A DNA stretch of 39,664 nt from JACDDK01 sp041747155 (GTDB lineage: Bacteria; Actinomycetota; Rubrobacteria; Rubrobacterales; Rubrobacteraceae), in NCBI GenBank assembly GCA_041747155.1, contig JBGTFQ010000220.1, positions 1 to 39,664 of the forward strand, read 5' to 3'. Under the pieces are notes generated by a model. The model had not been told where the DNA came from. It saw only the letters and a program-made list of their open reading frames with translations, and ran no database searches. Position 1 is the stretch's first letter. Each line of letters begins with the position of its first letter. Both the position numbers and the translations under genes were made by a program. Positions 23,604 to 32,118 of the stretch are shown piece after piece.

Positions 23604-26600
23604 GTGCCCTACATGAAGCCTGACGAGCGTGCGTTCGAAGATCACATCGCGGGCTCGCTCCTGCAGCGTGGCGGATACCGCGAGGTAAAGACCGGCAACG
23701 CTTCGGGAGACTTCGATGCGGTTCGGGGCCTGGACTTGGCAGAGCTTTTCGGGTTTGTTGAAGAGACGCAACTGGAGACGTGGGACCGGCTCGCGAAGCT
23801 GCACGGCGGGGAAGCGAAAGCGCGGGGACAGTTCGCAAACCGGCTCGTGAAGGAGTTAGACAGTCGCGGGACGGTGGACGTGTTGCGGCATGGGGTCGTG
23901 GACCTCGGCGTTACGCTGCGGCTCGCCTTCTTCAAGCCCGCGCACGGCCTGACGCCGCAGCTCGTCGGGCGCTACGAGGCCAACCGGCTCACCGTCACCC
24001 GGCAACTGCCCTACGAGCCCGGCACGAACAAGACCCTGGACCTCACGCTCTTCGTCAACGGTCTTCCGGTTGCGACGGCGGAGCTGAAGAATGCGCTCAC
24101 CGGCCAGGATGTCGAGAAGGCGAAGGCGCAGTACCGCAAGGACCGCGACCCGAAGAACGTCACCCTCGGTCGCCGAGCGGTCGTACACTTCGCGGTGGAT
24201 ACCGAACAGGCCGCCATGACTACCCGGCTCGCGGGTGGTTCGACGCGCTTTCTGCCGTTTAATAGGGGACATGGGCTCGGCAAGGGCAACCCGCCAAACC
24301 CGCAGGGGCATCGCACGGCGTATCTGTGGGAGCGGGTTTGGGAGCGGGATGCCTGGTTGGACCTGCTGGGACGGTTCGTTCACGTCGAGAAGCCGGGCAA
24401 GGGGGCGAAGTTCGCTGGGGTCGTGATCTTCCCCCGATACCATCAGTGGGACGCGGTACTCTCGATCTCCGACCACGCCCGCCGCCACGGCGCGGGCGAA
24501 CACTACCTCGTCCAGCACTCCGCAGGCTCCGGCAAGTCCAACACCATCGCCTGGCTCGCCCACCGCCTCTCAAGCCTCCACAACGCGGAGAACACGAAGG
24601 TCTTCGATAAAGTCGTCGTCATAACCGACCGGGTCGTGCTGGACAAACAGCTCCAGGACACCATCTACCAGTTCGAGCACGCCCACGGCGTCGTCCAGAA
24701 GATAGACGAGTCCTCTACCCAACTCGCCGAGACCCTCGCCGGAGAATCCGCCCGCATCATCATCACCACACTCCAAAAATTCCCGTTCATCCTGGACAAA
24801 GTCTCGGACCTCGCAACCCGCTCCTACGCCATACTCGTGGACGAGGCTCACTCCTCCCAGACCGGCGAGACGGCCAAAGACCTTCGAAAAGTCCTCGGTT
24901 CTGGTCCTGTGCAGAGCGGAGATCTCGCCGCCGAAGGGCCGGAAGATTATGAGACCGGCGAAGCCGTCGCGGACCCGGCGGAGGAGGCGCTCACCCGCGA
25001 GGTCGAGGCCCGCGGCCAGCAAGAGAACATCAGCTTCTTCGCGTTCACCGCCACGCCAAAGGGCCGCACCCTGGAGATGTTCGGTAACTACGACGAGGAG
25101 CTGGATCACAACGTCCCGTTCCACCTCTACTCCATGCGCCAGGCGATAGAAGAAGGTTTCATCCACGATGTGCTAGCCAGCTACCTCACGTATGCGACTT
25201 ACTGGAAGATCGAGAAGGCCGTGAAGGAAGACCCGGACTACGATCCCAGCAAGGCCGGCGCGGCAATCGCCCGCTTCATAACCCTCCACGACTACAACCT
25301 CTCCCAGAAAGCCGGGATCATCGTCGAGCACTTCCGGCGGCACGTCGCCCGCAAGATCGGGGGCAAAGCCAAGGCGATGGTCGTTACCTCCTCGCGCAAA
25401 CACGCCGTTCGCATGACGCTCGCCCTGCGCCGGTACGCCGACGATCACGGCTACGACAGCATGGGTATCCTCGTCGCGTTCTCCGGCACGGTCGATGACG
25501 ACGGTGTCTCCTACACCGAGCCGCAGATGAACGGCTTCCCCGAGGGACAGACCCCGCGTGAGTTCGAGGAGAACGACTGGCGTTTCCTCGTAGTAGCGGA
25601 CAAGTACCAGACGGGCTTCGACCAGCCGCTTCTGTACGCGATGTACGTGGACAAAGTGCTAACCGGGCTCGCCGCTGTCCAAACGCTCTCGCGCCTCAAT
25701 CGTCGCACCGAGAATAAGGACGGCACGTTCGTCCTCGACTTCCGCAACGACGCCGAGGCCATCCGGGCCGAGTTCGAACCCTACTACGGCGAGACGGTAG
25801 CCCCACCCACCGACCCGAACCTGCTCTACGATACCCGCCGCGCGCTAGACGAGTACGGTGTGCTGCGCCCCGAAGAGATAGAAAAGGTCGCAGCTCTGCT
25901 CGTCGCCGAAAACAACAACTCGAACCACGCCCGCATCCACGCGGCACTTGCCCCGGCCATCGATCGCTTCTATGCTCTCGAAGACGTCGAGCAGGATGAT
26001 TTCCGGGACGTCCTGGACCGGTTCGTGCGGACCTATTCGTTTCTCTCGCAGGTCGTAAGGTTTGCGGACGTTGGGTTGGAGCGCGATTACCGGTTCTGCC
26101 GGGCTTTATCGGCGTTTGTGCGACGCGATGTTGGGGCGAGCCTGGATCTCGGTTCCGAGGTCGAGCTGACGCACCTGCACTTCGAGCAGACTTTCGAGGG
26201 TTCCGTGGCTCTGGAGTCGGAGCAGGGGGCCGTCACGGCGATCTACGGTGACGGTACGGGCACGCAACAGGAGCCGGAGGCTTCGCCACTCTCCCAGATC
26301 ATCTCGAAGCTCAACGAGCGCTTCGGACTCAAACTCACCGAGGCCGACCGGCTCCACCTGGACAGCATCGCCCGAGAATTAGCGGACGACACGTCTGTGC
26401 AGCGCCAGGCCGCCGCCAACACGCTCGGCAACTTCGAAGTGCAGTTCCCCCAGCACTTCCAGAAAGCCGTCGTGGATCGCCTCACCGGCGCTGAAGACTT
26501 CTCCTACAAACTACTCGGAGACGAAGATATGGCAGAGCAGGTCCGGCAAGTTTACTTGCCTCTCGTCTACGGACTGGCGAAGGTCGCCTGGCAAGAACAC

Positions 26601-27134
26601 TGTCCCATCGGAGATTTACTAGGCCCACCGCCAGAGGAGGGTCCGCACCTCGAATACAAATCCACCTTTCGCACCCACGCCTCAAGCGGTGAGTTGTTCA
26701 AGCCGCTCCAGACGGCGTCGCTCAAGACCGTTGCCGCCTTTCTCAATAGCCGGGAAGGTGGGACGCTGCTTATAGGGGTGGCCGATGACGGATCTGTTTT
26801 CGGCCTCGAATCTGATTACGCCACGCTCCGCAAGGAAGGTAAGGATGACCGGGATATGTTCCAATTGCATCTGGGTCAGGCTGTGATCAACGCCGTCGGT
26901 CTGGCTGCCGCCGCGAATGTTTCCCAAGAGATCCTGGAGGTCGGCGGTAGAGACCTCTGTCGGGTCCACGTAAAGCCTTCGAGTTTTCCGGTCGAAGCTG
27001 AGGTAGTCGAAGTAGATAAGAAAGACCAACACACAAAGAAAACCGTCTTCTACGGTCGCTTCGGCAACGGTACGCGGGCGATACCGAACCCCTCCGAACG
27101 CGAGAGATATAAAGTCCAGGTCTGGGGCAACTGA
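23604..27134 (+). CDS. hsdR: Type I restriction endonuclease subunit HsdR with C-terminal Schlafen AlbA_2 domain
   Basis: A 1176-residue motor and nuclease subunit. The PD-(D/E)xK nuclease is near residues 140-160 (LDLTLFVNGLP, then ATAELK). The SF2 motor follows: Walker A AGSGKSN near 307, VDEAH near 411, FTATPKG, and ADKYQTGFDQP with LSRLNR. A helical region runs to about 1000. Residues about 1010-1150 are a separate AlbA_2/Schlafen domain: HLEYKSTFR, KTVAAFLNSREGGTLLIGV, DDGSVFGLESDYATL. That domain is not part of the standard HsdR and resembles units fused to other defence and nucleic-acid proteins. The GTG at 23604 is used; ATG 23613 is an alternative. It works with HsdM and HsdS to cut unmethylated DNA after translocation. 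Confidence 0.94.
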   Translation: MPYMKPDERAFEDHIAGSLLQRGGYREVKTGNASGDFDAVRGLDLAELFGFVEETQLETWDRLAKLHGGEAKARGQFANRLVKELDSRGTVDVLRHGVVDLGVTLRLAFFKPAHGLTPQLVGRYEANRLTVTRQLPYEPGTNKTLDLTLFVNGLPVATAELKNALTGQDVEKAKAQYRKDRDPKNVTLGRRAVVHFAVDTEQAAMTTRLAGGSTRFLPFNRGHGLGKGNPPNPQGHRTAYLWERVWERDAWLDLLGRFVHVEKPGKGAKFAGVVIFPRYHQWDAVLSISDHARRHGAGEHYLVQHSAGSGKSNTIAWLAHRLSSLHNAENTKVFDKVVVITDRVVLDKQLQDTIYQFEHAHGVVQKIDESSTQLAETLAGESARIIITTLQKFPFILDKVSDLATRSYAILVDEAHSSQTGETAKDLRKVLGSGPVQSGDLAAEGPEDYETGEAVADPAEEALTREVEARGQQENISFFAFTATPKGRTLEMFGNYDEELDHNVPFHLYSMRQAIEEGFIHDVLASYLTYATYWKIEKAVKEDPDYDPSKAGAAIARFITLHDYNLSQKAGIIVEHFRRHVARKIGGKAKAMVVTSSRKHAVRMTLALRRYADDHGYDSMGILVAFSGTVDDDGVSYTEPQMNGFPEGQTPREFEENDWRFLVVADKYQTGFDQPLLYAMYVDKVLTGLAAVQTLSRLNRRTENKDGTFVLDFRNDAEAIRAEFEPYYGETVAPPTDPNLLYDTRRALDEYGVLRPEEIEKVAALLVAENNNSNHARIHAALAPAIDRFYALEDVEQDDFRDVLDRFVRTYSFLSQVVRFADVGLERDYRFCRALSAFVRRDVGASLDLGSEVELTHLHFEQTFEGSVALESEQGAVTAIYGDGTGTQQEPEASPLSQIISKLNERFGLKLTEADRLHLDSIARELADDTSVQRQAAANTLGNFEVQFPQHFQKAVVDRLTGAEDFSYKLLGDEDMAEQVRQVYLPLVYGLAKVAWQEHCPIGDLLGPPPEEGPHLEYKSTFRTHASSGELFKPLQTASLKTVAAFLNSREGGTLLIGVADDGSVFGLESDYATLRKEGKDDRDMFQLHLGQAVINAVGLAAAANVSQEILEVGGRDLCRVHVKPSSFPVEAEVVEVDKKDQHTKKTVFYGRFGNGTRAIPNPSERERYKVQVWGN

Positions 27135-27138
27135 GGGC

Positions 27139-27160
27139 CGCCCGGCGACAGGCCGGGGCG
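27139..27160 (+). terminator. GC-rich hairpin after hsdR
   Basis: CGCCCGGC (27139-27146) pairs with GCCGGGGCG (27152-27160) as an 8-bp stem with one bulged G and a 5-base loop, starting 5 bases after the hsdR stop. The following bases TTCTGT are only weakly T-rich. It fits the end of the restriction island transcript. Confidence 0.55.
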
Positions 27161-27165
27161 TTCTG

Positions 27166-27171
27166 TAGAAT
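27166..27171 (+). promoter_or_regulatory. Candidate -10 box (TAGAAT) for the comB-like gene
   Basis: TGTAGAAT occurs just after the hairpin and 31 bases before the TTG start at 27202. No good -35 box is visible. The same hexamer precedes several other first genes of transcription units in the window. Confidence 0.3.
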
Positions 27172-27201
27172 GGACATCGTTCTTTGGATGAGGGAGACAA
27201 T

Positions 27202-27933
27202 TTGAAACGCCTGCGCGTCCTGATGACCCGACAAGAGATACTGCCGGAGCGTCTCCCCGGTTCGACCGTCGTGGTCTTTGACGTGTTCATGGCGACGACG
27301 ACGTTGCTGACGATCCTTGAGAACGGTGCTCGCAACGTCTACCCGGTCGCCAGCTTGGAAGAGGCCGATGAGGTGCGGGCGAAGCTGGATCCGGAGAGCG
27401 TGCTGCGTGGGGGAGAGCAGGGCGCGGCTCGCATAGACGGCTACGATTGCGGGCCGTTTCCGGAGGAGTACGCGCCGGAAGTGGTGCGGGATAAAGATGT
27501 GATCTTCGTGACCACCAACGGCACCCGAGCCCTCTCCGACGCTTCCACCGCCGACCGCGTCTTGGCCGGATGTTTGCGCAACGCTCCCGCCGTGGCTCGA
27601 CATCTCGAAGAGAGTGCAACGGATTCCATCTACCTCGTCTGCGCGGGTTCCGCCGGACGGTTCACTGTGGAGGATTTTTTGGGGGCTTCAGCTGTGATCT
27701 CGCACCTGGACCTCACCGACTGGCACCTTAACGACGGAGCCTGGATGGCGCGGGATTTCGCGCAACGCTACAGTGGAAACGAACGCGAAGCCCTAAAACA
27801 GAGCCGCGCCGGACGATGGTTCTCCGAGAACGACCAACGGGAAGCCTTCGATTTCGTCTCCGAAGTAGGGGCCAGCGATGTCGTCCCGGAGATAATGGGC
27901 GGTCGGTTGCAGCCGGTCAAGAAAGAAAGTTAG
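27202..27933 (+). CDS. ComB family 2-phosphosulfolactate phosphatase-like protein
   Basis: A 243-residue protein of the ComB family. Signature segments are VVVFDVFMATTT near residue 21, the metal/phosphate loop VTTNGTRAL near 100, and LVCAGSAGRFTVEDFLGA near 150. The TTG at 27202 follows GAGGGAGAC. Characterised ComB hydrolyses 2-phosphosulfolactate in coenzyme M synthesis, which this organism would not be expected to perform; many bacterial homologues have unproven substrates. It lies 10 bases before the APH-like kinase gene, so a phosphorylated organic acid from that pathway is a reasonable alternative substrate. Confidence 0.85.
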   Translation: MKRLRVLMTRQEILPERLPGSTVVVFDVFMATTTLLTILENGARNVYPVASLEEADEVRAKLDPESVLRGGEQGAARIDGYDCGPFPEEYAPEVVRDKDVIFVTTNGTRALSDASTADRVLAGCLRNAPAVARHLEESATDSIYLVCAGSAGRFTVEDFLGASAVISHLDLTDWHLNDGAWMARDFAQRYSGNEREALKQSRAGRWFSENDQREAFDFVSEVGASDVVPEIMGGRLQPVKKES

Positions 27934-27943
27934 AGAGGAGCGC

Positions 27944-29002
27944 ATGTCCGAGACCATAGATGTACGCGAGGGGGAAGGCTTCGACGAGAAACAGGTCGAG
28001 AGCTATCTGCGCGAGCGCCTGGAAGGATTGCCCGACGGTGACTTGCAAGTCCGGCAGTTTCCATCCGGCGCGTCGAACCTCACTTTCCTGCTGGAAATCG
28101 CCGACTGGAAGGGCGTGCTTCGTCGTCCGCCGCTCGGTCCCATCCCGCCAAAGGCCCACGACATGGGCCGCGAGTCGGGCATCCTTGCCAAGCTCAATGC
28201 GGCTTATCCGCTCGCGCCGATGCCGCATTTCTTCTGTGACGACGGGGATGTTATTGGAGCGCCGTTCTATGTGATGGAGCATCGCGATGGAGTGGTTATC
28301 AACGAGTCGTTCCCCGAGGGCGTGGAGCCGGATGAGGAGCTTTGCCGGGGGATTTCAGAGACCGTTGTGGATACGCTTGTGGAGTTGCACGCGGTTGATC
28401 CCGAAAAGGCCGGACTCGGGGATCTCGGTCGGCCAGAGGGGTTCTTGGAGCGGCAAACTGAAGGTTGGATCCAACGCTACGACAAAGCCAAAACGGACGA
28501 GATAGAAGAGGTCGCCCCGCTCACCGACTGGCTCGCCGCCAACGTCCCGGAAAGCCCACCGCCGACCGTCATCCACAACGACTACAAACTCAACAACCTC
28601 GTCCTCGACCCGAGCGACCTGACGCAAGTACGGGCCGTTCTGGACTGGGAGATGGCTACGGTCGGTGACCCGCTCTTCGACTTAGCCGTTTCGCTAACCT
28701 ACTGGATCGAACCAGGAGACCCCGAGGATCTCAAAAAGGTTATGCCGACCGTTACGGACACCCCCGGCTTCCTGACACGCAAAGGACTCATAGACCGCTA
28801 CGCCGAAAGGAGCGGTCGCGACCTGACCGAGATGCATTGGCATCTCGTCTTCGGCTACTTCAAACTCGCTGGAATTTTGCAGCAGATCTACGCGCGTTAC
28901 GCGAAGGGCCAAACTAAGGACGAACGCTTCGCAGATTTTGGAGATCGGGTCCAGAGCCTCATCCAGCACGCCTACTCTCTCTCCCGTACCGGAGACGTCT
29001 GA
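27944..29002 (+). CDS. Phosphotransferase family protein (APH fold, ACAD10/11 kinase-like)
   Basis: A 352-residue aminoglycoside-phosphotransferase-fold kinase. The catalytic loop is HNDYKLNN (His211, Asp213, Asn218) and the metal-binding motif is DWEMATVGDPLFDLA (Asp234). The N-terminal FPSGASNLTFLL and the lobe around YVMEHRDGVVI match the subfamily that forms the N-terminal kinase domain of ACAD10/ACAD11 and LvaA, which phosphorylates 4-hydroxyacyl substrates, not antibiotics. AGAGAGGAG precedes the ATG at 27944. Its stop overlaps the start of 3-hydroxybutyryl-CoA dehydrogenase (TGATG), so they are made together, which supports an acyl-CoA role. Confidence 0.88.
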   Translation: MSETIDVREGEGFDEKQVESYLRERLEGLPDGDLQVRQFPSGASNLTFLLEIADWKGVLRRPPLGPIPPKAHDMGRESGILAKLNAAYPLAPMPHFFCDDGDVIGAPFYVMEHRDGVVINESFPEGVEPDEELCRGISETVVDTLVELHAVDPEKAGLGDLGRPEGFLERQTEGWIQRYDKAKTDEIEEVAPLTDWLAANVPESPPPTVIHNDYKLNNLVLDPSDLTQVRAVLDWEMATVGDPLFDLAVSLTYWIEPGDPEDLKKVMPTVTDTPGFLTRKGLIDRYAERSGRDLTEMHWHLVFGYFKLAGILQQIYARYAKGQTKDERFADFGDRVQSLIQHAYSLSRTGDV

Positions 29003-29847
29003 TGAATAAGATAGGCGTACTCGGAACCGGAACAATGGGTGCTGGCATAGTACAACTAGCCGCCCAAACATCCCACGATGTAACTGCCTGCGACACCAAC
29101 ACAACCTCCCTCGAACGCGCCCAAAACTACGTCCGACAAGGTCTGTCACGCTTCGCCGAGCGAGGCGCGTTCTCCGAAGATGAAGCCGAAGCCGCCTTCG
29201 ACCGCATCACCTGGACCACCGACCTTCACGACCTACAATCTTCCGAAGCCGTCATAGAAGCCATCGTCGAGAGGGTCGCCCCGAAGAAGGAAGCTTTCGC
29301 CGCTCTGGACGATCTGCTCTCACCAGAGGCGTACATCTTCACCAACACCTCGTCCATCTCCATCACAGACCTAGCAAGCTCCACAGACCGCCCGGTCAGG
29401 GTCTGCGGAACCCACTTCTTTACGCCGCCACCCATACGTGAGGCCGTCGAGTTGCCGCGAGGGTTGCTCACGAGCGACGAAACGGTGGAGGCTGCGAAAG
29501 CCCTGATCTCAGCTTTCGGCAAGTTGCCCATCGTCGTCGAGAAAGATGTGCCGGGATTTGTGGCGAATCGGTTTTTGATGCCCATGATCCTGGAAGCCTG
29601 CAAACTCCTCGAAGAGGGCGTAGCCAGCAAGGAGGACATAGATCTCCTGGTAAAGAAGGGTCTCGGATTTCCGATAGGCCCGTTCGAACTCGGAGATTTC
29701 ATCGGCCTGGACGTAGCCCTGGACGTAAATACCTACATCCACGACGAGACCGCCGACCCCTACTACAACCCGCCACGCATCCTAAAAGAGATGGTCCGCG
29801 CCGGAAGACTCGGCCACAAGACCGGCGAGGGTTTCTACAGCTATTGA
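29002..29847 (+). CDS. 3-hydroxybutyryl-CoA dehydrogenase-like protein
   Basis: A 281-residue NAD-dependent 3-hydroxyacyl-CoA dehydrogenase. The N-terminal Rossmann motif is GVLGTGTMGAGI, the catalytic region is CGTHFFTPPP (His near residue 136), and the C-terminal domain shows PGFVANRFLMPMI and GFPIGPFELGDFIGLD. The stretch after the catalytic His (FTPPPIREAVEL) differs from the common FNPVPVMKLVE, so the substrate may not be plain 3-hydroxybutyryl-CoA. It oxidises the (S)-hydroxyacyl-CoA. It begins inside the kinase stop codon. Confidence 0.9.
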   Translation: MNKIGVLGTGTMGAGIVQLAAQTSHDVTACDTNTTSLERAQNYVRQGLSRFAERGAFSEDEAEAAFDRITWTTDLHDLQSSEAVIEAIVERVAPKKEAFAALDDLLSPEAYIFTNTSSISITDLASSTDRPVRVCGTHFFTPPPIREAVELPRGLLTSDETVEAAKALISAFGKLPIVVEKDVPGFVANRFLMPMILEACKLLEEGVASKEDIDLLVKKGLGFPIGPFELGDFIGLDVALDVNTYIHDETADPYYNPPRILKEMVRAGRLGHKTGEGFYSY

Positions 29848-29914
29848 CCCGCCAGTCAGCCAGTCAGAAGAAGCTGACAAACTGAGACGCTCATAAAACC
29901 GAAGGGAGAACATT

Positions 29915-30676
29915 TTGGGAAGGTTGGATGGCAAGGTTGCGTTGGTTACGGGGGCGGCGCGGGGGATCGGACGCGCCACCGCGGTACGTCTGGCTCGCGA
30001 GGGTGCTCGGGTCTGTCTGACGGATGTGGATGAAGGTGGTGCCCTGGAGGTCGCCGGGCTTCTGGTGGATGGCGGTATGGATGCTTTCGCTCAACGCCTG
30101 GACGTAACCAGTCGCACCGAGGTCGAGAACACGTTCTCGCGGGTCGTGGATCGCTACAATTCCCTGGATATTCTCGTAAACAACGCAGGCGTCACCCGCG
30201 ACAACCTCGTCCACAAACTCTCCGACGAGGACTGGCGCACCGTCCTTAACGTCCACCTCTCCGGCGCGTTCCTGTGCAGCCGCGAAGCCCAAAAATACAT
30301 GGTCCAGAACACCTACGGGCGCATCGTCAACGTCTCATCCACCTCGGCTCTCGGCAACCGCGGCCAGGCTAATTACTCCGCCGCGAAGGCCGGGCTTCAG
30401 GGCTTCACCAAGACTCTGGCTATAGAGCTTGGACGGTTTGGCATAACGGTAAACGCCGTCGCCCCCGGCTTTATCCAGACCGAGATGACGCAAGCGACCG
30501 CCGCCCGTATGGGTGTTGACTGGGACGACTTTATCGCCGGTCGGGTGGCGGAGATACCAGTCGGTCGTGGCGGCAAGCCTGAAGACGTAGCTTCGGCCAT
30601 CCTGTACTTCGCCTCTGAGGAAGCCTCGTTCGTGAGCGGGCAAGTCCTGTACGTCGCCGGTGGTCCGAGAGCATAG
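29915..30676 (+). CDS. 3-oxoacyl-[acyl-carrier-protein] reductase FabG-like SDR
   Basis: A 253-residue classical SDR. Motifs: TGAARGIG near residue 13, NNAG, VNVSSTSALGNRGQANYSAAK (Ser, Tyr and Lys of the active site, quoted in part as ANYSAAK), and NAVAPGFIQTEMT. The TTG at 29915 follows GAAGGGAGAA. FabG enzymes reduce 3-oxoacyl thioesters with NADPH; in this acyl-CoA block it may act on CoA esters. The next three genes are hotdog-fold enzymes that would dehydrate the (R)-3-hydroxyacyl product. Its stop overlaps the next start by one base. Confidence 0.9.
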   Translation: MGRLDGKVALVTGAARGIGRATAVRLAREGARVCLTDVDEGGALEVAGLLVDGGMDAFAQRLDVTSRTEVENTFSRVVDRYNSLDILVNNAGVTRDNLVHKLSDEDWRTVLNVHLSGAFLCSREAQKYMVQNTYGRIVNVSSTSALGNRGQANYSAAKAGLQGFTKTLAIELGRFGITVNAVAPGFIQTEMTQATAARMGVDWDDFIAGRVAEIPVGRGGKPEDVASAILYFASEEASFVSGQVLYVAGGPRA

Positions 30677-31128
30677 TGCTGTACGAAGAGTTTGTCGGCC
30701 AACGCTCGGTGGCGGTAAAGAACCTCGTCGAGCGTGGCGCCGTCCAGAAATTCGCCGAAGCCATCGCTGACCCGAGCCCGCTGTACACAGACGAAGAGGC
30801 CGCGAGTGAGAGCCGCTACGGATGCTTGCTCGCTCCACCAACCTTTCCGCGCACCTTCGATTACGGAGCGGTGGACGGGCTCTCGCTACCGGCGGCGGGC
30901 CTCATTCACGGCGAATTCCGCATAGACTACGAGCGTCCGTTGCTGGTCGGGGATGAAGTTCTGTGTCGGATGGAATTGAAAGAGTCCTACGATAAGGAGA
31001 GTCGTCGCGGGTTGCTTGGGTTTTTGATCTTCGAGCGAACCGGCGAGAGTTCCGAGGGTGAACTCATCTTCACCACAACCGACACCGTAGTCGTAACCGA
31101 AACTGTCCGAAAGAAGATACAGGCATGA
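30676..31128 (+). CDS. MaoC-like / FAS1-type dehydratase N-terminal hotdog subunit (HadA-like)
   Basis: A 150-residue single hotdog protein. The opening VGQRSVAVKNLVERGAVQKF (partial) and AEAIADPSPLYTDEEAA resemble the non-catalytic half of MaoC/HadAB dehydratases. It lacks the Asp-x4-His hydratase motif, so it likely needs the HadB-like partner encoded next, with which it overlaps by 4 bases (ATGA). GTG at 30676 overlaps the fabG-like stop. The pair would form a heterodimeric (R)-3-hydroxyacyl dehydratase or enoyl hydratase. Confidence 0.85.
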   Translation: MLYEEFVGQRSVAVKNLVERGAVQKFAEAIADPSPLYTDEEAASESRYGCLLAPPTFPRTFDYGAVDGLSLPAAGLIHGEFRIDYERPLLVGDEVLCRMELKESYDKESRRGLLGFLIFERTGESSEGELIFTTTDTVVVTETVRKKIQA

Positions 31129-31541
31129 GCGCCCCAGTCTGGAACATCGGTGACGAGCTACCGGAGCAAACCCTACCGCCCATCGACCGCCTGCAACTCA
31201 TAAAGTACGCCGGAGCCTCTGGGGATTTCAACCCTATCCACACCATAGATGTCGCCGCCGAAGAGGCTGGCCTCGACGGCATCATCGCCCACGGAATGCT
31301 CACCGTCGCCACTATGGGACTCCTCTTCTCACCGTATCTCGAATACGGTTACGTAAAGATTTTCCGCAGCCGGTTCTCCGGGATGGTCTTTCTCGATGAT
31401 ACGCTTCAAGTCGAGGGTCGGGCCACGGAGATCGAGGACAACGCCGCTGGAAAACTCTACACTTTCGAAGTCGTTGCTCGGCGTGGCGAGGATCGGGTAG
31501 CTTCGGGCGAAGTCGGATTTCTAGTATACGGAGAGAGTTAG
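31125..31541 (+). CDS. MaoC family dehydratase, catalytic subunit (HadB-like)
   Basis: A 138-residue hotdog protein with the hydratase-2 motif YAGASGDFNPIHTIDVAA (Asp and His catalytic pair near residues 33-38) followed by GIIAHGMLTVATMG. This is the catalytic half that matches the HadA-like neighbour. Together they interconvert (R)-3-hydroxyacyl and trans-2-enoyl thioesters. The start ATG at 31125 overlaps the upstream stop, so the two subunits are translated in step. Confidence 0.9.
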   Translation: MSAPVWNIGDELPEQTLPPIDRLQLIKYAGASGDFNPIHTIDVAAEEAGLDGIIAHGMLTVATMGLLFSPYLEYGYVKIFRSRFSGMVFLDDTLQVEGRATEIEDNAAGKLYTFEVVARRGEDRVASGEVGFLVYGES

Positions 31542-31556
31542 AGGAAAGGGCATATT

Positions 31557-32000
31557 TTGCAGAACGAAGATTCTTTGGACCGGGAGCAACTAGATAAACT
31601 CGCGTGGTACTTCGATGAAGAAGTCACTTTTTCCAAGCATATCGGGGCGAAGGTCGATGAGGTCAAGCCGGGCTGGGCGGTTATTGGAATAGAGATCGAA
31701 GACGTACACCTGAACGGGGCCGGAACCTTGCACGGCGGTGTATACGCCTCGCTCATGGACAATGCGATGGGCCTAGCGGTACTCGCGCTCGTGGGGACTC
31801 GCACCGCTACCATCGAGATGAACACGCATTTCTTGGGAGCGGTAAAGGAAGGCCGGATCGTGTGTCGCAGCGAGGTCGTGCACCGAACTCGGCGCACGGC
31901 CACCGCCGAGTCCAAAGTCTACGACGACGCTGGAAATCTCGTGGCGATGGGTACGGGAGCGTTTCGGGTTTTCGAGAAGAAAGGTAACGCCATCGTCTAG
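31557..32000 (+). CDS. PaaI-type hotdog thioesterase
   Basis: A 147-residue hotdog thioesterase. The motif GTLHGGVYASLMDNAMGLAVL (quoted in part as LHGGVYASLMDNAMG, near residue 60) holds the conserved HGG and Asp of the PaaI family. TTG at 31557 follows GAGGAAAGG. Such enzymes release CoA from stalled acyl- or phenylacetyl-CoA intermediates and protect CoA supply. The N-terminal 20 residues are charged (many Glu, Asp). It is the third hotdog gene in a row. Confidence 0.85.
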   Translation: MQNEDSLDREQLDKLAWYFDEEVTFSKHIGAKVDEVKPGWAVIGIEIEDVHLNGAGTLHGGVYASLMDNAMGLAVLALVGTRTATIEMNTHFLGAVKEGRIVCRSEVVHRTRRTATAESKVYDDAGNLVAMGTGAFRVFEKKGNAIV

Positions 32001-32045
32001 CTGCGATCTGAGGATCGACTGTGCTCGCAGAGGACGTTTTACCTG

Positions 32046-32051
32046 TAGAAT
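32046..32051 (+). promoter_or_regulatory. Candidate -10 box (TAGAAT) before the second acyl-CoA ligase
   Basis: TGTAGAAT lies in an AT-rich patch of the 118-base gap between the thioesterase and the ligase, 68 bases before the start at 32119. No clear -35 is seen. Confidence 0.3.
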
Positions 32052-32118
32052 TTACAGTTAGATAGAGGGAAAAGGGACAACTGTCGTCGGGGGTTGACTC
32101 TGGCGCGGAAGGAGGATC

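Noticed and set aside
27944..29002. Aminoglycoside resistance kinase
   Set aside because: The sequence matches the ACAD10/11 and LvaA-like branch, and the gene is translationally coupled to an acyl-CoA dehydrogenase gene.
29855..29878. GTCAGC...GCTGAC hairpin as a terminator after the 3-hydroxybutyryl-CoA dehydrogenase gene
   Set aside because: The stem is 6 bp with a 12-base loop and no T-run, and the surrounding CAGTCAG repeats make chance pairing likely.
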